Source: Bacillota bacterium (lineage in GTDB: Bacteria; Bacillota; UBA4882; UBA8346). From it: a stretch of DNA of 11,615 nucleotides. This document shows, in pieces, positions 1 to 6,300 of this stretch (position 1 is its first letter; each line of letters opens with the position of its first letter). The stretch spans positions 1-11,615 of the forward strand of contig JAEXFN010000006.1 in assembly GCA_023400055.1 (NCBI GenBank), given 5' to 3'. A program made the translations under genes and the position numbers. The notes below the pieces were generated by a model, which was not told the origin of the DNA, searched no databases, and worked only from the letters and a program-made list of their open reading frames with translations.

Positions 1-2
1 CA

Positions 3-65
3 CAGCGGGAAAATCTTGAGTCACAAAAGATCGATCTGAAATCATCCCAGACAGATCTTTATTAA
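3..65 (+). CDS. C-terminal tail of an upstream ORF (partial, doubtful)
   Basis: The frame beginning at base 3 is open from the window edge to a TAA at 63-65. It gives about 20 residues that end in two heptads of the type S-Q-K-I-D-L-K and S-S-Q-T-D-L-Y, suggesting a short coiled-coil-like tail. After the TAA the same frame goes on encoding heptads (Q-K-I-D-L-Y, S-Q-K-E-D-L-Y) until further TAA codons near 147 and 176. The 21-bp array therefore looks like a heptad-coding minisatellite that has outgrown or lost its reading frame. The upstream part is outside the window, so neither the gene nor its function can be named. It may be no gene at all. Confidence 0.3.
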   Translation, partial: QRENLESQKIDLKSSQTDLY

Positions 66-184
66 CAAAAGATCGATCTTTATTCACAAAAGGAAGATCT
101 TTATCCACAAAAGATCGATCTGGAATCATCGCAGACAGATCTTTATTAACAAAAGATCGATCTTTATCCACAAAAGTAACTCTG
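17..184. repeat. 21-bp tandem repeat array with DnaA-box-like cores
   Basis: Eight consecutive 21-bp units begin at 17, 38, 59, 80, 101, 122, 143 and 164. The typical unit is a 9-mer (TTATCCACA, TTATTCACA or TTATTAACA) followed by AAAGATCGATCT. Units 38 and 122 are a diverged subtype ending in CAGACAGATCT, and units 17-100 and 101-184 form a higher-order 84-bp duplication. Three 9-mers (80-88, 101-109, 164-172) match the bacterial DnaA box TTATNCACA exactly, and two (59-67, 143-151) have one mismatch. There are eleven GATC sites between 29 and 162. The 21-bp period puts all boxes on about the same helix face. In the frame starting at base 3 the units read as heptapeptides (xQKIDLY), so the DnaA-box likeness could be a by-product of a coding repeat. 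The repeat itself is certain; its function is not. Confidence 0.9.
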
Positions 185-195
185 GCGGTGATTGC

Positions 196-218
196 CATCG
201 TTCTAATGATTAACGATG
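196..218. repeat. Short inverted repeat upstream of the M42 gene
   Basis: CATCGTT (196-202) and AACGATG (212-218) form a perfect 7-bp inverted repeat with a 9-nt loop. It lies about 30 bp before the peptidase start. There is no T-run, so a terminator is unlikely. An operator or leader hairpin is possible. I saw no convincing -35/-10 pair for the M42 gene nearby. Confidence 0.35.
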
Positions 219-249
219 AATCGAAGAAGTTGAGAGGATGAGGTTTCCG

Positions 250-1326
250 GTGACCGATTTAACGAAATTAGCGGTGGAATTGTCGAATGCGTTTGGACCG
301 GCGGGCTATGAGGGAGAGGTCCGGGCGATTTTCGAACGGCGGCTGGCGGAGCGGACCCAGCTGACCTACGACAATTTGGGCGGCGTGATGGCCTGGCACC
401 GGGGCGCCTCCCAGAGCCCCAAGGTACTGCTGGCGGCGCATCTGGATGAGGTGGGCTTGATGGTCCGGGGCATCCTGCCCAGCGGCTATCTGAAGGCGGT
501 GCCGCTGGGCGGCTGGTGGCCGCCGACCCTGCTGGCGCAACGGGTGCTCATCCGTACGGCAGGCGGTGACCATTACGGGGTGATCGGGGCCAAACCGCCG
601 CACTTCCTGGCGGACGACGAAAAGAACCGCGCCTTGCGGATGACGGATCTCTATATCGATATCGGGGCCACCAGCGCCGCCGAAGTGGTTGCGCTGGGCA
701 TCGCGCCCGGCGATCCGGTGGTGCCGGCGGTGGAGGCAGTCCCGCTCGGACCGGCCGGGATCATCGCCGGCAAAGCCTTCGATGACCGGATCGGTTGCGC
801 CGCGGTCATCGCCGCGCTGCTGGAACTGAAGGGGGATCATCCGAATCTGGTGATCGGCTCGGGAACGGTTCAGGAAGAGAACGGGACCCGGGGCGCCAAG
901 GCGCTGGCCGCCCTGGTCGAGCCGGATGTCTGTTTGGTGCTGGAAGGACCCCCGGCCGACGATTTCCCGGATGCCGGCGCCATCGTTCAGGGCAGGCTTG
1001 GCGGCGGCCCGCAAATCCGGATGTATGATCCGTCGATGATCGCCAACCGGGCCCTGGCGCGGCTGGCGGTGGCCCAAGCCCAAAAACTGGGCATTCCTTA
1101 TCAGGTTACGGTGCGGGAGAGTGGCGGCACGGACGGCAGCGCGATTCAGGTGCAGACCGCCGGCGGAGTCCCGACGCTGGTGATTGGGATCCCGGTCCGC
1201 TATGCCCATAGCCATCAAAGCATTATTAATCTGAAGGACTTGGAAGCCACTGTCCGGCTGGTCACGGCATTGCTAGGGGTTCTGGACGAACCGACCGTGG
1301 CCGATTTGAAACGGCATCCCTGGTAA
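250..1326 (+). CDS. M42 family metallo-aminopeptidase
   Basis: This is a cytoplasmic di-metal aminopeptidase of the M42 family (TET/FrvX/YsdC/CelM type), which forms large hollow dodecamers that trim peptides left by proteasome-like proteases. Residues are numbered from an upstream ATG at 238. The first metal site is HLD (H68, D70), the bridging Asp lies in KAFDDRIG (182/183), the catalytic pair is in VQEENGTRG (E213, E214), and the last ligand is in RYAHSH (H324). GGTDGSA (296-302) is also typical. Where many relatives have Asp for a metal ligand, this protein has Glu (LEGP, E236). The length of about 360 residues is normal. The ATG at 238 has GAGAGG directly abutting it, which is too close; the GTG at 250 has GAGG six bases upstream and gives the usual M42 N-terminus, so I prefer it. 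The terminator at 1381-1406 suggests a single-gene unit. Exact substrate specificity cannot be told. Confidence 0.93.
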   Translation: MTDLTKLAVELSNAFGPAGYEGEVRAIFERRLAERTQLTYDNLGGVMAWHRGASQSPKVLLAAHLDEVGLMVRGILPSGYLKAVPLGGWWPPTLLAQRVLIRTAGGDHYGVIGAKPPHFLADDEKNRALRMTDLYIDIGATSAAEVVALGIAPGDPVVPAVEAVPLGPAGIIAGKAFDDRIGCAAVIAALLELKGDHPNLVIGSGTVQEENGTRGAKALAALVEPDVCLVLEGPPADDFPDAGAIVQGRLGGGPQIRMYDPSMIANRALARLAVAQAQKLGIPYQVTVRESGGTDGSAIQVQTAGGVPTLVIGIPVRYAHSHQSIINLKDLEATVRLVTALLGVLDEPTVADLKRHPW

Positions 1327-1461
1327 CTGCGGGCCCCAGCGTGCATGGGGCGAAGATGAGTCCGGAGCTTTCGCAAATGGCCTCACCCGGCAGCGGGTGG
1401 GGTTTTAACTGCGCCCGAGTAGCTTTTGCGATCCGGAAATGAGCCTGCCGCAGAATTTTTC
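1327..1461 (+). other. Nested RNA-like secondary structure downstream of the M42 gene
   Basis: Immediately after the stop codon, several inverted repeats nest in one another. CTGCGG (1327-1332) pairs with CCGCAG (1448-1453). TCCGGA (1361-1366) pairs with TCCGGA (1432-1437). TCGCAAA (1371-1377) pairs with TTTGCGA (1425-1431). The centre is a perfect 9-bp hairpin (1381-1402), and a side hairpin GCCCC/GGGGC sits at 1333-1351. A T-run (1456-1460) follows the outer stem. A second hairpin, TTTCATCC/GGATGAAA (1458-1465 with 1476-1483), comes next. I recognise no known riboswitch, ribozyme or housekeeping RNA. It could be a 3' UTR structure, a small RNA processed from the M42 transcript, or a small palindromic mobile remnant. 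Confidence 0.45.
1381..1406 (+). terminator. Rho-independent terminator after the M42 gene
   Basis: CCTCACCCG (1381-1389) and CGGGTGGGG (1394-1402) form an uninterrupted 9-bp stem (one G-T pair) with a GCAG loop, followed by TTTT at 1403-1406. It is GC-rich and lies about 55 nt after the M42 stop. The short T-run is its only weakness. It is also the innermost stem of the larger nested fold at 1327-1461. Confidence 0.65.
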
Positions 1462-1520
1462 ATCCGTTAAAGGCTGGATGAAAGTCATTAAGGTTTTAAT
1501 CGGGCTTTTGAACGTGGCAT

Positions 1521-1560
1521 TATGTTGAACCCACTGAATGGGGAACTTTGGTTCAACATA
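1521..1560. repeat. 11-bp perfect inverted repeat upstream of the carbamoyltransferase promoter
   Basis: TATGTTGAACC (1521-1531) and GGTTCAACATA (1550-1560) are exact reverse complements separated by 18 bp. The right arm ends two bases before the predicted -35 box of the next gene. The position suits a regulator-binding site or an upstream hairpin. It has no T-run after it, so it is not a standard terminator, and it does not resemble an ArgR box. Confidence 0.6.
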
Positions 1561-1562
1561 TA

Positions 1563-1591
1563 TAGACGAAGCAGATCGAATGGTTTATAAT
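1563..1591 (+). promoter_or_regulatory. Sigma-70-type promoter for the carbamoyltransferase gene
   Basis: TAGACG at 1563-1568 (4 of 6 to TTGACA) and a perfect TATAAT at 1586-1591 are 17 bp apart. This would start transcription near 1598 and leave a leader of about 150 nt before the gene. The leader holds no T-box signature that I can see. Confidence 0.6.
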
Positions 1592-1748
1592 GGAATGATT
1601 AAGACTCACGGATAACTGGAAATGCTTACCCCGAGAGTAATTCACCGGGTTTTTGGGCGAATGGGCAAAAGCACGGCCGTTGGGCGCCGGACTGCGGGGA
1701 GGATGGCATGGACCGGGGGACCTGATTTGAACCAAAGGAGCGATGGAA

Positions 1749-2672
1749 GTGCCTGTCAAACACATGATGAACTTTAAGAACTGGAGCGGTCCGGAACTGC
1801 GCGAACTGCTCGACTTGGCGTTGCGGGTCAAGCAGAACCAGCCGCAGTATTGGAAAGCCCTCGATCATCTGACCTTGGCGATGATCTTTCAGAAGACCTC
1901 TACCCGGACGCGGGTCTCCTTCGAAGTGGCTATGACTCAGTTGGGCGGTCACGCCATCTATATGGATTGGCGCAGCACCAACCTGGTCTTATCCGAGATG
2001 AAGGACGAGATCCGTTACCTCTCCCGCAATGTCGACGCCATCATGGCCCGGGTGCTCACTTTCGAGCAGGTTCAGGAGATGGCCGAATACTCGCGGGTAC
2101 CGGTGATCAACGGTTGCGATAACAAGTACCATCCCACTCAGGCACTGGCCGATTTCCTGACGGTCCGGGAGCATTTCGGCAAGCTGGAAGGGATTAACCT
2201 TGTTTATGTGGGCATTCACAATAATGTAGCCAATTCCTTGATCGAAGGCGGCACCAAGCTGGGCATGAAGATCACTACGGTGACCCCGGAGATCAACGAG
2301 GCCAGCCTGGATCGGGAATTGCTCGACGAGGCGACAGCTAGCGGGCTTTACGAACGAACGCTCGACCTGCGGGAGGCCGTCGCCAAAGCCGATGTGGTCT
2401 ACACCGACACTTGGGTGGATATGGAGTTCTTCATGGATCCGAAGTTTGAAGCGGAGAAACAGCGCCGGATCGAAAAGATGCTTCCCTATCAGCTGAACGA
2501 GGCGTTGCTGAAGGATAGCAAGGCGCTGATCATGCACGATATGCCGATTCATCCGGGGTACGAGATCAGCCGCGGCGTGATCGAGTCGCCCAATGAGATT
2601 ATCTTCGATCAAGCTGAGAACCGTCTGCACGCCGAGAAAGCAGTGTTGCTGAAGGTATTGGGGCGGGTCTGA
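1749..2672 (+). CDS. Ornithine carbamoyltransferase family protein, atypical substrate motifs
   Basis: Transcarbamoylases move the carbamoyl group from carbamoyl phosphate to an amine; the ornithine enzyme makes citrulline in arginine synthesis. Numbered from an ATG at 1743, the carbamoyl-phosphate site is intact: FQKTSTRTRVSFE (49-61), MAR (R103) and HPTQ (130-133). VGIHNNVANS (156-165) carries the conserved Asn that usually binds ornithine. The two other ornithine motifs differ. The usual SMG loop reads TDTWVDMEFF (221-230), and the usual HCLPAHR reads HDMPIHPGYEI (265-275). The family tail AENRLHAEKA (291-300) is present, and about 308 residues is the normal length. I chose the GTG at 1749 because AAAGGAG (1734-1740) lies 8 nt before it but only 2 nt before the ATG at 1743. 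No other arginine gene is nearby. It may be a divergent OTCase or a transcarbamoylase for another amine. Confidence 0.85.
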   Translation: MPVKHMMNFKNWSGPELRELLDLALRVKQNQPQYWKALDHLTLAMIFQKTSTRTRVSFEVAMTQLGGHAIYMDWRSTNLVLSEMKDEIRYLSRNVDAIMARVLTFEQVQEMAEYSRVPVINGCDNKYHPTQALADFLTVREHFGKLEGINLVYVGIHNNVANSLIEGGTKLGMKITTVTPEINEASLDRELLDEATASGLYERTLDLREAVAKADVVYTDTWVDMEFFMDPKFEAEKQRRIEKMLPYQLNEALLKDSKALIMHDMPIHPGYEISRGVIESPNEIIFDQAENRLHAEKAVLLKVLGRV

Positions 2673-2732
2673 GCCGACAATCGGCAGAACGGCCGAAATC
2701 GGGATGCCGGTTTAAAAGGGAGATACAGTCCG

Positions 2733-3578
2733 ATGATACGGGAAGTAACAACCGAACAGATTATTGAGCTGGTGGCCGGACTTTGCCAGGAATCCAACCG
2801 GATTTTGGGCGGCGATATCCAGGCGGCTCTGGAAAAAGCGTTGGAGCGCGAGGAATCGCCGACCGGCCGGGCTTGCCTGGCCGGGCTGATCGAAAATGCA
2901 GCGATCGCCCGGACTGAGCAGCTGCCCATCTGTCAGGATACCGGAATGACGGTGATCTTCGTCGATTACGGCCAGGATGTCCACGTCAGCGGCGGCGATT
3001 TTAACGAGGCCATCCACGAGGGAGTCCGGCGCGGCTATCGCGAGGGGTTCCTTCGTAAATCGGTGGTGGAGGATCCGTTCCGCCGCCGCAATACCGGAGA
3101 CAATACCCCGGCGATCATTCACACCCGGATCGTCCCGGGGGATCAATTGACTATCACGGTGGCGCCGAAAGGTTTTGGTAGCGAGAACATGAGCCGTCTG
3201 GTCATGCTGACTCCGGCGCAGGGACTGCCGGCGGCCAAAGCCTTTATCGTCGACACGGTGAGCCGGGCCGGCGCCAATCCCTGTCCGCCGCTGGTGGTCG
3301 GGGTGGGCATCGGCGGCACCATGGAGTACGCCGCGCTGCTCGCCAAACGCTCACTGCTGCGGGAGGTCGGCTCCGTCAACCGCCAGCCGGAACTGGCTGA
3401 GCTCGAGAATGAATTGCTGACGGAGATCAACCGCTTGGGCATCGGGCCGCAAGGGCTGGGCGGACGCTGCACGGCGCTGGCCGTGCACATCGAGACTTAT
3501 CCGACCCACATCGCCGGCTTGCCGGTGGCCGTCAATATTTCCTGTCATGTTACCCGCCATCGCAGCGGGACGCTATAG
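2733..3578 (+). CDS. Fumarate hydratase, class I, alpha subunit (iron-sulfur)
   Basis: This is the N-terminal half of a two-subunit, oxygen-sensitive [4Fe-4S] fumarase, which interconverts fumarate and malate in the cytoplasm. The cluster cysteines expected for the family are visible: C67 in ICQDTG, C184 in NPCPP and C271 in ISCHVTRH. Other family blocks are RRRNTGDNTPA (118-128), APKGFGSENMSRL (144-156), VGVGIGGTMEYA (189-200) and TYPTHIAGLPVAV (255-267). The length of 281 residues is standard. GGGAG (2718-2722) precedes the ATG by 10 nt. It starts 60 bp after the carbamoyltransferase gene with no terminator seen between, so co-transcription is possible. The beta subunit gene follows at once. 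An L(+)-tartrate dehydratase alpha subunit is the main alternative, but the adjoining beta gene and an anaerobe-like context favour fumarase. Confidence 0.93.
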   Translation: MIREVTTEQIIELVAGLCQESNRILGGDIQAALEKALEREESPTGRACLAGLIENAAIARTEQLPICQDTGMTVIFVDYGQDVHVSGGDFNEAIHEGVRRGYREGFLRKSVVEDPFRRRNTGDNTPAIIHTRIVPGDQLTITVAPKGFGSENMSRLVMLTPAQGLPAAKAFIVDTVSRAGANPCPPLVVGVGIGGTMEYAALLAKRSLLREVGSVNRQPELAELENELLTEINRLGIGPQGLGGRCTALAVHIETYPTHIAGLPVAVNISCHVTRHRSGTL

Positions 3579-3612
3579 TTTATAGTTCGCGGAAGATTCC
3601 GGGGAGGTCTTC

Positions 3613-4179
3613 ATGGACGCCAAACGTATCAAACTGCCGCTTAGCGAAGAAGCTATCTCACAGCTGCGGGCCGGCGACGCGGTGCTCTTGACCGGAACGC
3701 TGCTGTCCGGCCGCGACGCCGCCCACCAACGCCTCTGCCAGCTGTTGCGGGAAGGGAAACCGCTGCCGGTGGACCTGGCGGGCGAGACCATCTTTTACGT
3801 CGGGCCTTCGCCCACGCCGCCGGGCCGGGTCATCGGGTCGGCGGGGCCGACCACCAGCGGTCGGATGGATTCTTACACCCCGGCGTTGCTGGAAGTCGGT
3901 TTGAAAGGGATGATCGGCAAGGGTCAGCGCTCGCCGGAAGTGATCGCGGCCATCCGCAAACACGGGGCGGTCTATTTCGCGGCCATGGGCGGGGCCGGGG
4001 CGCTGGTGGCCCGGTCGATCCGTAAGGCGGAGGTCATCTGTTACCCGGATCTGGGGACCGAGGCCATCCACCGACTGGAGGTGGTCGATTTTCCGGCCAT
4101 CGTGGCGATTGACGCCACCGGCGCCGATCTCTACCAGACCGGCCGCGCCGCTTACTGCCAAACCACCACCGCGCAATGA
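3613..4179 (+). CDS. Fumarate hydratase, class I, beta subunit
   Basis: This is the C-terminal swivel-domain partner of the iron-sulfur fumarase; it contributes substrate-binding residues at the interface with alpha. Family blocks are GRDAAHQR (33-40), FYVGPSPTPPG (61-71), GPTTSGRMDSYTP (78-90), GMIGKGQRS (99-107) and AVYFAAMGGAGAL (119-131). The length of 188 residues is normal for the separate beta chain. GGGGAGG (3601-3607) sits 5 nt before the ATG, and only 34 bp separate it from the alpha gene, so the two are surely one operon. The C-terminus (about 170-188) is Thr/Gln-rich and not conserved. Confidence 0.93.
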   Translation: MDAKRIKLPLSEEAISQLRAGDAVLLTGTLLSGRDAAHQRLCQLLREGKPLPVDLAGETIFYVGPSPTPPGRVIGSAGPTTSGRMDSYTPALLEVGLKGMIGKGQRSPEVIAAIRKHGAVYFAAMGGAGALVARSIRKAEVICYPDLGTEAIHRLEVVDFPAIVAIDATGADLYQTGRAAYCQTTTAQ

Positions 4180-4223
4180 TGCCACTTTGGGGCGCTGTTG
4201 GACTGGACCGGCGCTCGATGGGA

Positions 4224-4253
4224 TTGCCCATCAATAAAGGGAATCGCTATAAG
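4224..4253 (+). promoter_or_regulatory. Possible weak promoter before rph
   Basis: TTGCCC (4224-4229) and TATAAG (4248-4253) are 18 bp apart in the 102-bp gap between fumarase beta and RNase PH. The match is modest and it may be chance. A 10-bp palindrome, GAATCGATTC, follows at 4255-4264. Confidence 0.25.
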
Positions 4254-4281
4254 AGAATCGATTCAATGTTGGAGGAGAAAA

Positions 4282-5052
4282 ATGGAACGGATAGACGGTC
4301 GGCAACACGACGAACTACGCAAGGTCAAGATAGAGCGGAATTATATCATGCACGCCGAGGGTTCGGTCCTGATCGAAGTCGGCAACACCAAGGTGATCTG
4401 CACCGCGACCATCGAGGATAAAGTGCCGATCTGGCTGAAGGGCCAGGGCGTCGGCTGGATCAGCGCCGAATACGCCATGCTGCCGCGGGCCACGCCGCAG
4501 CGGAACATCCGCGAGTCATCCAAGGGCAAGGTCAGCGGCAGGACCCAGGAGATTCAACGGCTGGTCGGCCGGTCGCTCCGGGCGGTGGTGGATCTGGGTT
4601 CGCTGGGCGAGAAGACCATCTGGGTCGATTGCGATGTCATCCAGGCCGACGGCGGCACCCGGACCGCTTCGATCACCGGCAGCTTCGTCGCGCTGGCCGA
4701 TGCCATGAACAAAGTGTTCCCCGGCGAGAAACCGTTGCCGTTGTTCGATTTTCTCGCTGCCACCAGCGTTGGAATCTATGATGGGATCAAACTGCTGGAT
4801 CTTTGTTATGCCGAGGACTCGCGAGTCTCGGTGGATATGAACCTGGTAACCACCGGAGCCGGTCAAATCGTGGAGATTCAGGGCACTGCCGAGGGCAAGC
4901 CGTTCTCCTGGGATGAATGTCTGGACCTGATGGAGCTGGCCCAGAAAGGAATCAGTGAATTGGTGGCCATTCAGCGGGAGGCTTTGGGGCCGATCGCCGG
5001 CCGGATCGGAGGATTGACCCGTGCGAAAACTCGTCCTGGCCACGACGAATAA
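4282..5052 (+). CDS. rph: Ribonuclease PH
   Basis: This phosphorolytic 3'-5' exoribonuclease trims the 3' ends of tRNA precursors using phosphate and works as a hexamer in the cytoplasm. Numbered from this start, hallmark blocks are RIDGRQHDELR (3-13), GWISAEYAMLPRATPQR (58-74), GRTQEIQRLVGRSLRAV (86-102) with the phosphate-site Arg87, VDCDVIQADGGTRTASITG (115-133) with Arg127, and EDSRVSVDMNLV (178-189). The frame is open back to 4198, but the ATG at 4282 has GGAGGAG (4271-4277) 4 nt upstream and gives the conserved N-terminus, so the 28 extra residues are not real. The last 32 nt overlap the next gene. The order rph - pyrophosphatase - phosphodiesterase matches B. subtilis rph-ysnA-ysnB. 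Confidence 0.96.
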   Translation: MERIDGRQHDELRKVKIERNYIMHAEGSVLIEVGNTKVICTATIEDKVPIWLKGQGVGWISAEYAMLPRATPQRNIRESSKGKVSGRTQEIQRLVGRSLRAVVDLGSLGEKTIWVDCDVIQADGGTRTASITGSFVALADAMNKVFPGEKPLPLFDFLAATSVGIYDGIKLLDLCYAEDSRVSVDMNLVTTGAGQIVEIQGTAEGKPFSWDECLDLMELAQKGISELVAIQREALGPIAGRIGGLTRAKTRPGHDE

Positions 5053-5620
5053 GGGCAAGGTCGCCGAGCTGCGCGAGTTGCTGGTCGACCTGCCGGTGGA
5101 AGTCCGCGGTTTGCAGGATTATCCTCAGGCGCCGGCGGTAGCCGAGACCGGGACCACCTTTGCCGAGAATGCCATCTTGAAAGCCAAGGCCGTCGCCGCC
5201 TTTACCGGCGAATTGACGCTGGCCGACGATTCCGGCCTGGAGGTCGACGCCCTGAACGGCGAACCTGGCGTGTATTCGGCCCGTTACGGCCAGCCCGGCT
5301 GGAATGACCGGCAACGCTTCGAGTACTTACTGAGCAAGGTCACCGCCATCCCGGAAGCGCAACGGACGGCCCGTTTCCGCTGCACGGTTGCGTTATACGA
5401 TCCGGCTGGCGATCAACTGGAACTGGCCGACGGGACGGTGGCGGGCCTGATCGTCACCGAACCGCGCGGCGTCAATGGATTCGGGTATGATCCCGTTTTC
5501 TTCTTGCCCGAGTTTCAGCGGACCATGGCCGAACTGCCGCCGGAACAGAAAAACCGCTTGAGTCACCGGGCTCGGGCCATTGCGGCCCTCATCCCGCAAC
5601 TCCGGAAGCATCTGGAGTGA
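5021..5620 (+). CDS. rdgB: XTP/dITP pyrophosphatase (Ham1/RdgB family)
   Basis: This house-cleaning enzyme hydrolyses dITP, XTP and ITP to monophosphates so that deaminated purines are not built into DNA or RNA. Motifs seen: ATTNKGKVAEL (7-17) for the triphosphate, TTFAENAILKAKA (45-57), LADDSGLEVDAL (67-78) with the catalytic Asp pair, GVYSARY (83-89), GFGYDPVF (153-160) and NRLSHRARA (178-186). The 199-residue length is standard. Translation starts at a GTG; GGAGG (5008-5012) lies 8 nt before it inside rph, and the start overlaps rph by 32 nt, so translational coupling is likely. Confidence 0.96.
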   Translation: MRKLVLATTNKGKVAELRELLVDLPVEVRGLQDYPQAPAVAETGTTFAENAILKAKAVAAFTGELTLADDSGLEVDALNGEPGVYSARYGQPGWNDRQRFEYLLSKVTAIPEAQRTARFRCTVALYDPAGDQLELADGTVAGLIVTEPRGVNGFGYDPVFFLPEFQRTMAELPPEQKNRLSHRARAIAALIPQLRKHLE

Positions 5621-5623
5621 TCG

Positions 5624-6100
5624 ATGGTGCGGGTAGGCGTCGTCGGCGACATTCACGGCAATTATCAAGAATTGAAACAGGCGGTTCAGGCTATGGGCAA
5701 GATCGATCACCTGCTTTTCACGGGGGATGGGTACCGGGATATCCGCCGCTTGCAGGATGAGACCATGCTTTATGTGCGGGGCGTGATCGGCAATTGTGAC
5801 TTTGTCAGCGAGTTTCCGCTGGAGCAAATCTTTAATCTGGACCAGTTCAAGGTCTTGCTGGCCCATGGTCACCAATATGGAGTGAAGACTGGTCTGAGCC
5901 GGTTGGGCCAAGCCGGCCGGGAACAGGGCGTCGACCTGGTGGTCTTCGGCCATACCCACCAACCGCTCAATTCCAGCTGGAACGAGATTAAGTTGTTTAA
6001 CCCCGGCACGCTCTCCCGAGAACGTTCTTATAGGAATGTCTCTTTTGGAATGATCGAGACGGGTGCGGCGGGGTTAAACTTGTCCCTACATCAGTTGTGA
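5624..6100 (+). CDS. YfcE/MJ0936-type metallophosphodiesterase
   Basis: This is a small cytoplasmic calcineurin-like phosphodiesterase with two metals (YfcE, MJ0936, B. subtilis YsnB group). The signature residues run in order: GDIHGN (8-13; D9, H11), FTGDGYRD (32-39; D35), GNCD (56-59; N57), LAHGHQYGV (79-87) and VVFGHTHQP (106-114; H110, H112), ending with FNPGTLSRER (125-134). The 158-residue length fits. GGAG (5614-5617) sits 6 nt before the ATG, and the gene starts 3 nt after the rdgB stop, so it is the last gene of the rph unit. The natural substrate of this family is poorly known. Confidence 0.92.
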   Translation: MVRVGVVGDIHGNYQELKQAVQAMGKIDHLLFTGDGYRDIRRLQDETMLYVRGVIGNCDFVSEFPLEQIFNLDQFKVLLAHGHQYGVKTGLSRLGQAGREQGVDLVVFGHTHQPLNSSWNEIKLFNPGTLSRERSYRNVSFGMIETGAAGLNLSLHQL

Positions 6101-6128
6101 GATGGTACGGTTTTCCAGTGGAGAGTCC

Positions 6129-6158
6129 TTGACTAGCGACTGGTTTTTCTGATATACT
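6129..6158 (+). promoter_or_regulatory. Promoter of tRNA-Pro
   Basis: TTGACT (6129-6134) and TATACT (6153-6158) are 18 bp apart, placing the start about 15 bp before the mature tRNA 5' end. Both boxes have 5 of 6 consensus bases. Confidence 0.75.
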
Positions 6159-6178
6159 ATATTATGTTTCGGATTCAT

Positions 6179-6255
6179 CGGGGCGTAGCGCAGTTTGGTA
6201 GCGCACCTGCCTTGGGCGCAGGGGGTCGTAGGTTCAAATCCTGTCGCCCCGACCA
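6179..6255 (+). tRNA. tRNA-Pro (anticodon UGG), CCA encoded
   Basis: The full cloverleaf folds. The acceptor stem CGGGGCG (6179-6185) pairs with CGCCCCG (6245-6251), followed by discriminator A and encoded CCA (6253-6255). The anticodon stem CCTGC/GCAGG encloses loop CTTGGGC with anticodon TGG (6213-6215). The T-loop TTCAAAT (6233-6239) sits on a 5-bp stem with two G-U pairs. It is 77 nt long. Its 3' end borders an integrase gene and a sharp fall in GC content, so it is very likely the attachment site of the element downstream; the tRNA itself remains intact. Confidence 0.97.
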
Positions 6256-6268
6256 TTTAAAAATGTTG

Positions 6269-6298
6269 ATCTGATAGGGTTTACGACTATCAGATTTT
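6269..6298 (+). terminator. Terminator after tRNA-Pro
   Basis: ATCTGATAG (6269-6277) and CTATCAGAT (6287-6295) form a perfect 9-bp stem with a 9-nt loop, followed by TTT and a second T-run. It ends the tRNA transcript. On the minus strand the same hairpin could also serve the integrase gene. Confidence 0.65.
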
Positions 6299-6300
6299 CA

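Noticed and set aside
17..184. Chromosomal replication origin (oriC)
   Set aside because: DnaA-like boxes and GATC sites are present, but there is no dnaA, dnaN or rnpA/rpmH neighbourhood and no clear AT-rich unwinding stretch, and a coding-repeat explanation exists. Kept only as a DnaA-cluster hypothesis.
17..184. CRISPR array
   Set aside because: The 21-bp units are contiguous with no unique spacers between them, and no cas gene is nearby.
268..1218. Long minus-strand ORF opposite the M42 gene
   Set aside because: A shadow of GC-rich codons; its product is Arg/His/Gln-rich with no family motif, while the plus frame has all M42 residues. The same holds for the minus-strand ORFs over the carbamoyltransferase, fumarase, rph, rdgB and phosphodiesterase genes.
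1350..1380. Hammerhead ribozyme, suggested by GATGAGTCC
   Set aside because: The full CUGAUGA core, the GAAA segment and a matching third stem are not in the right places.
1598..1740. T-box or other known riboswitch in the carbamoyltransferase leader
   Set aside because: No T-box GGTGGNACC-type sequence and no terminator/antiterminator pair could be found in the leader.
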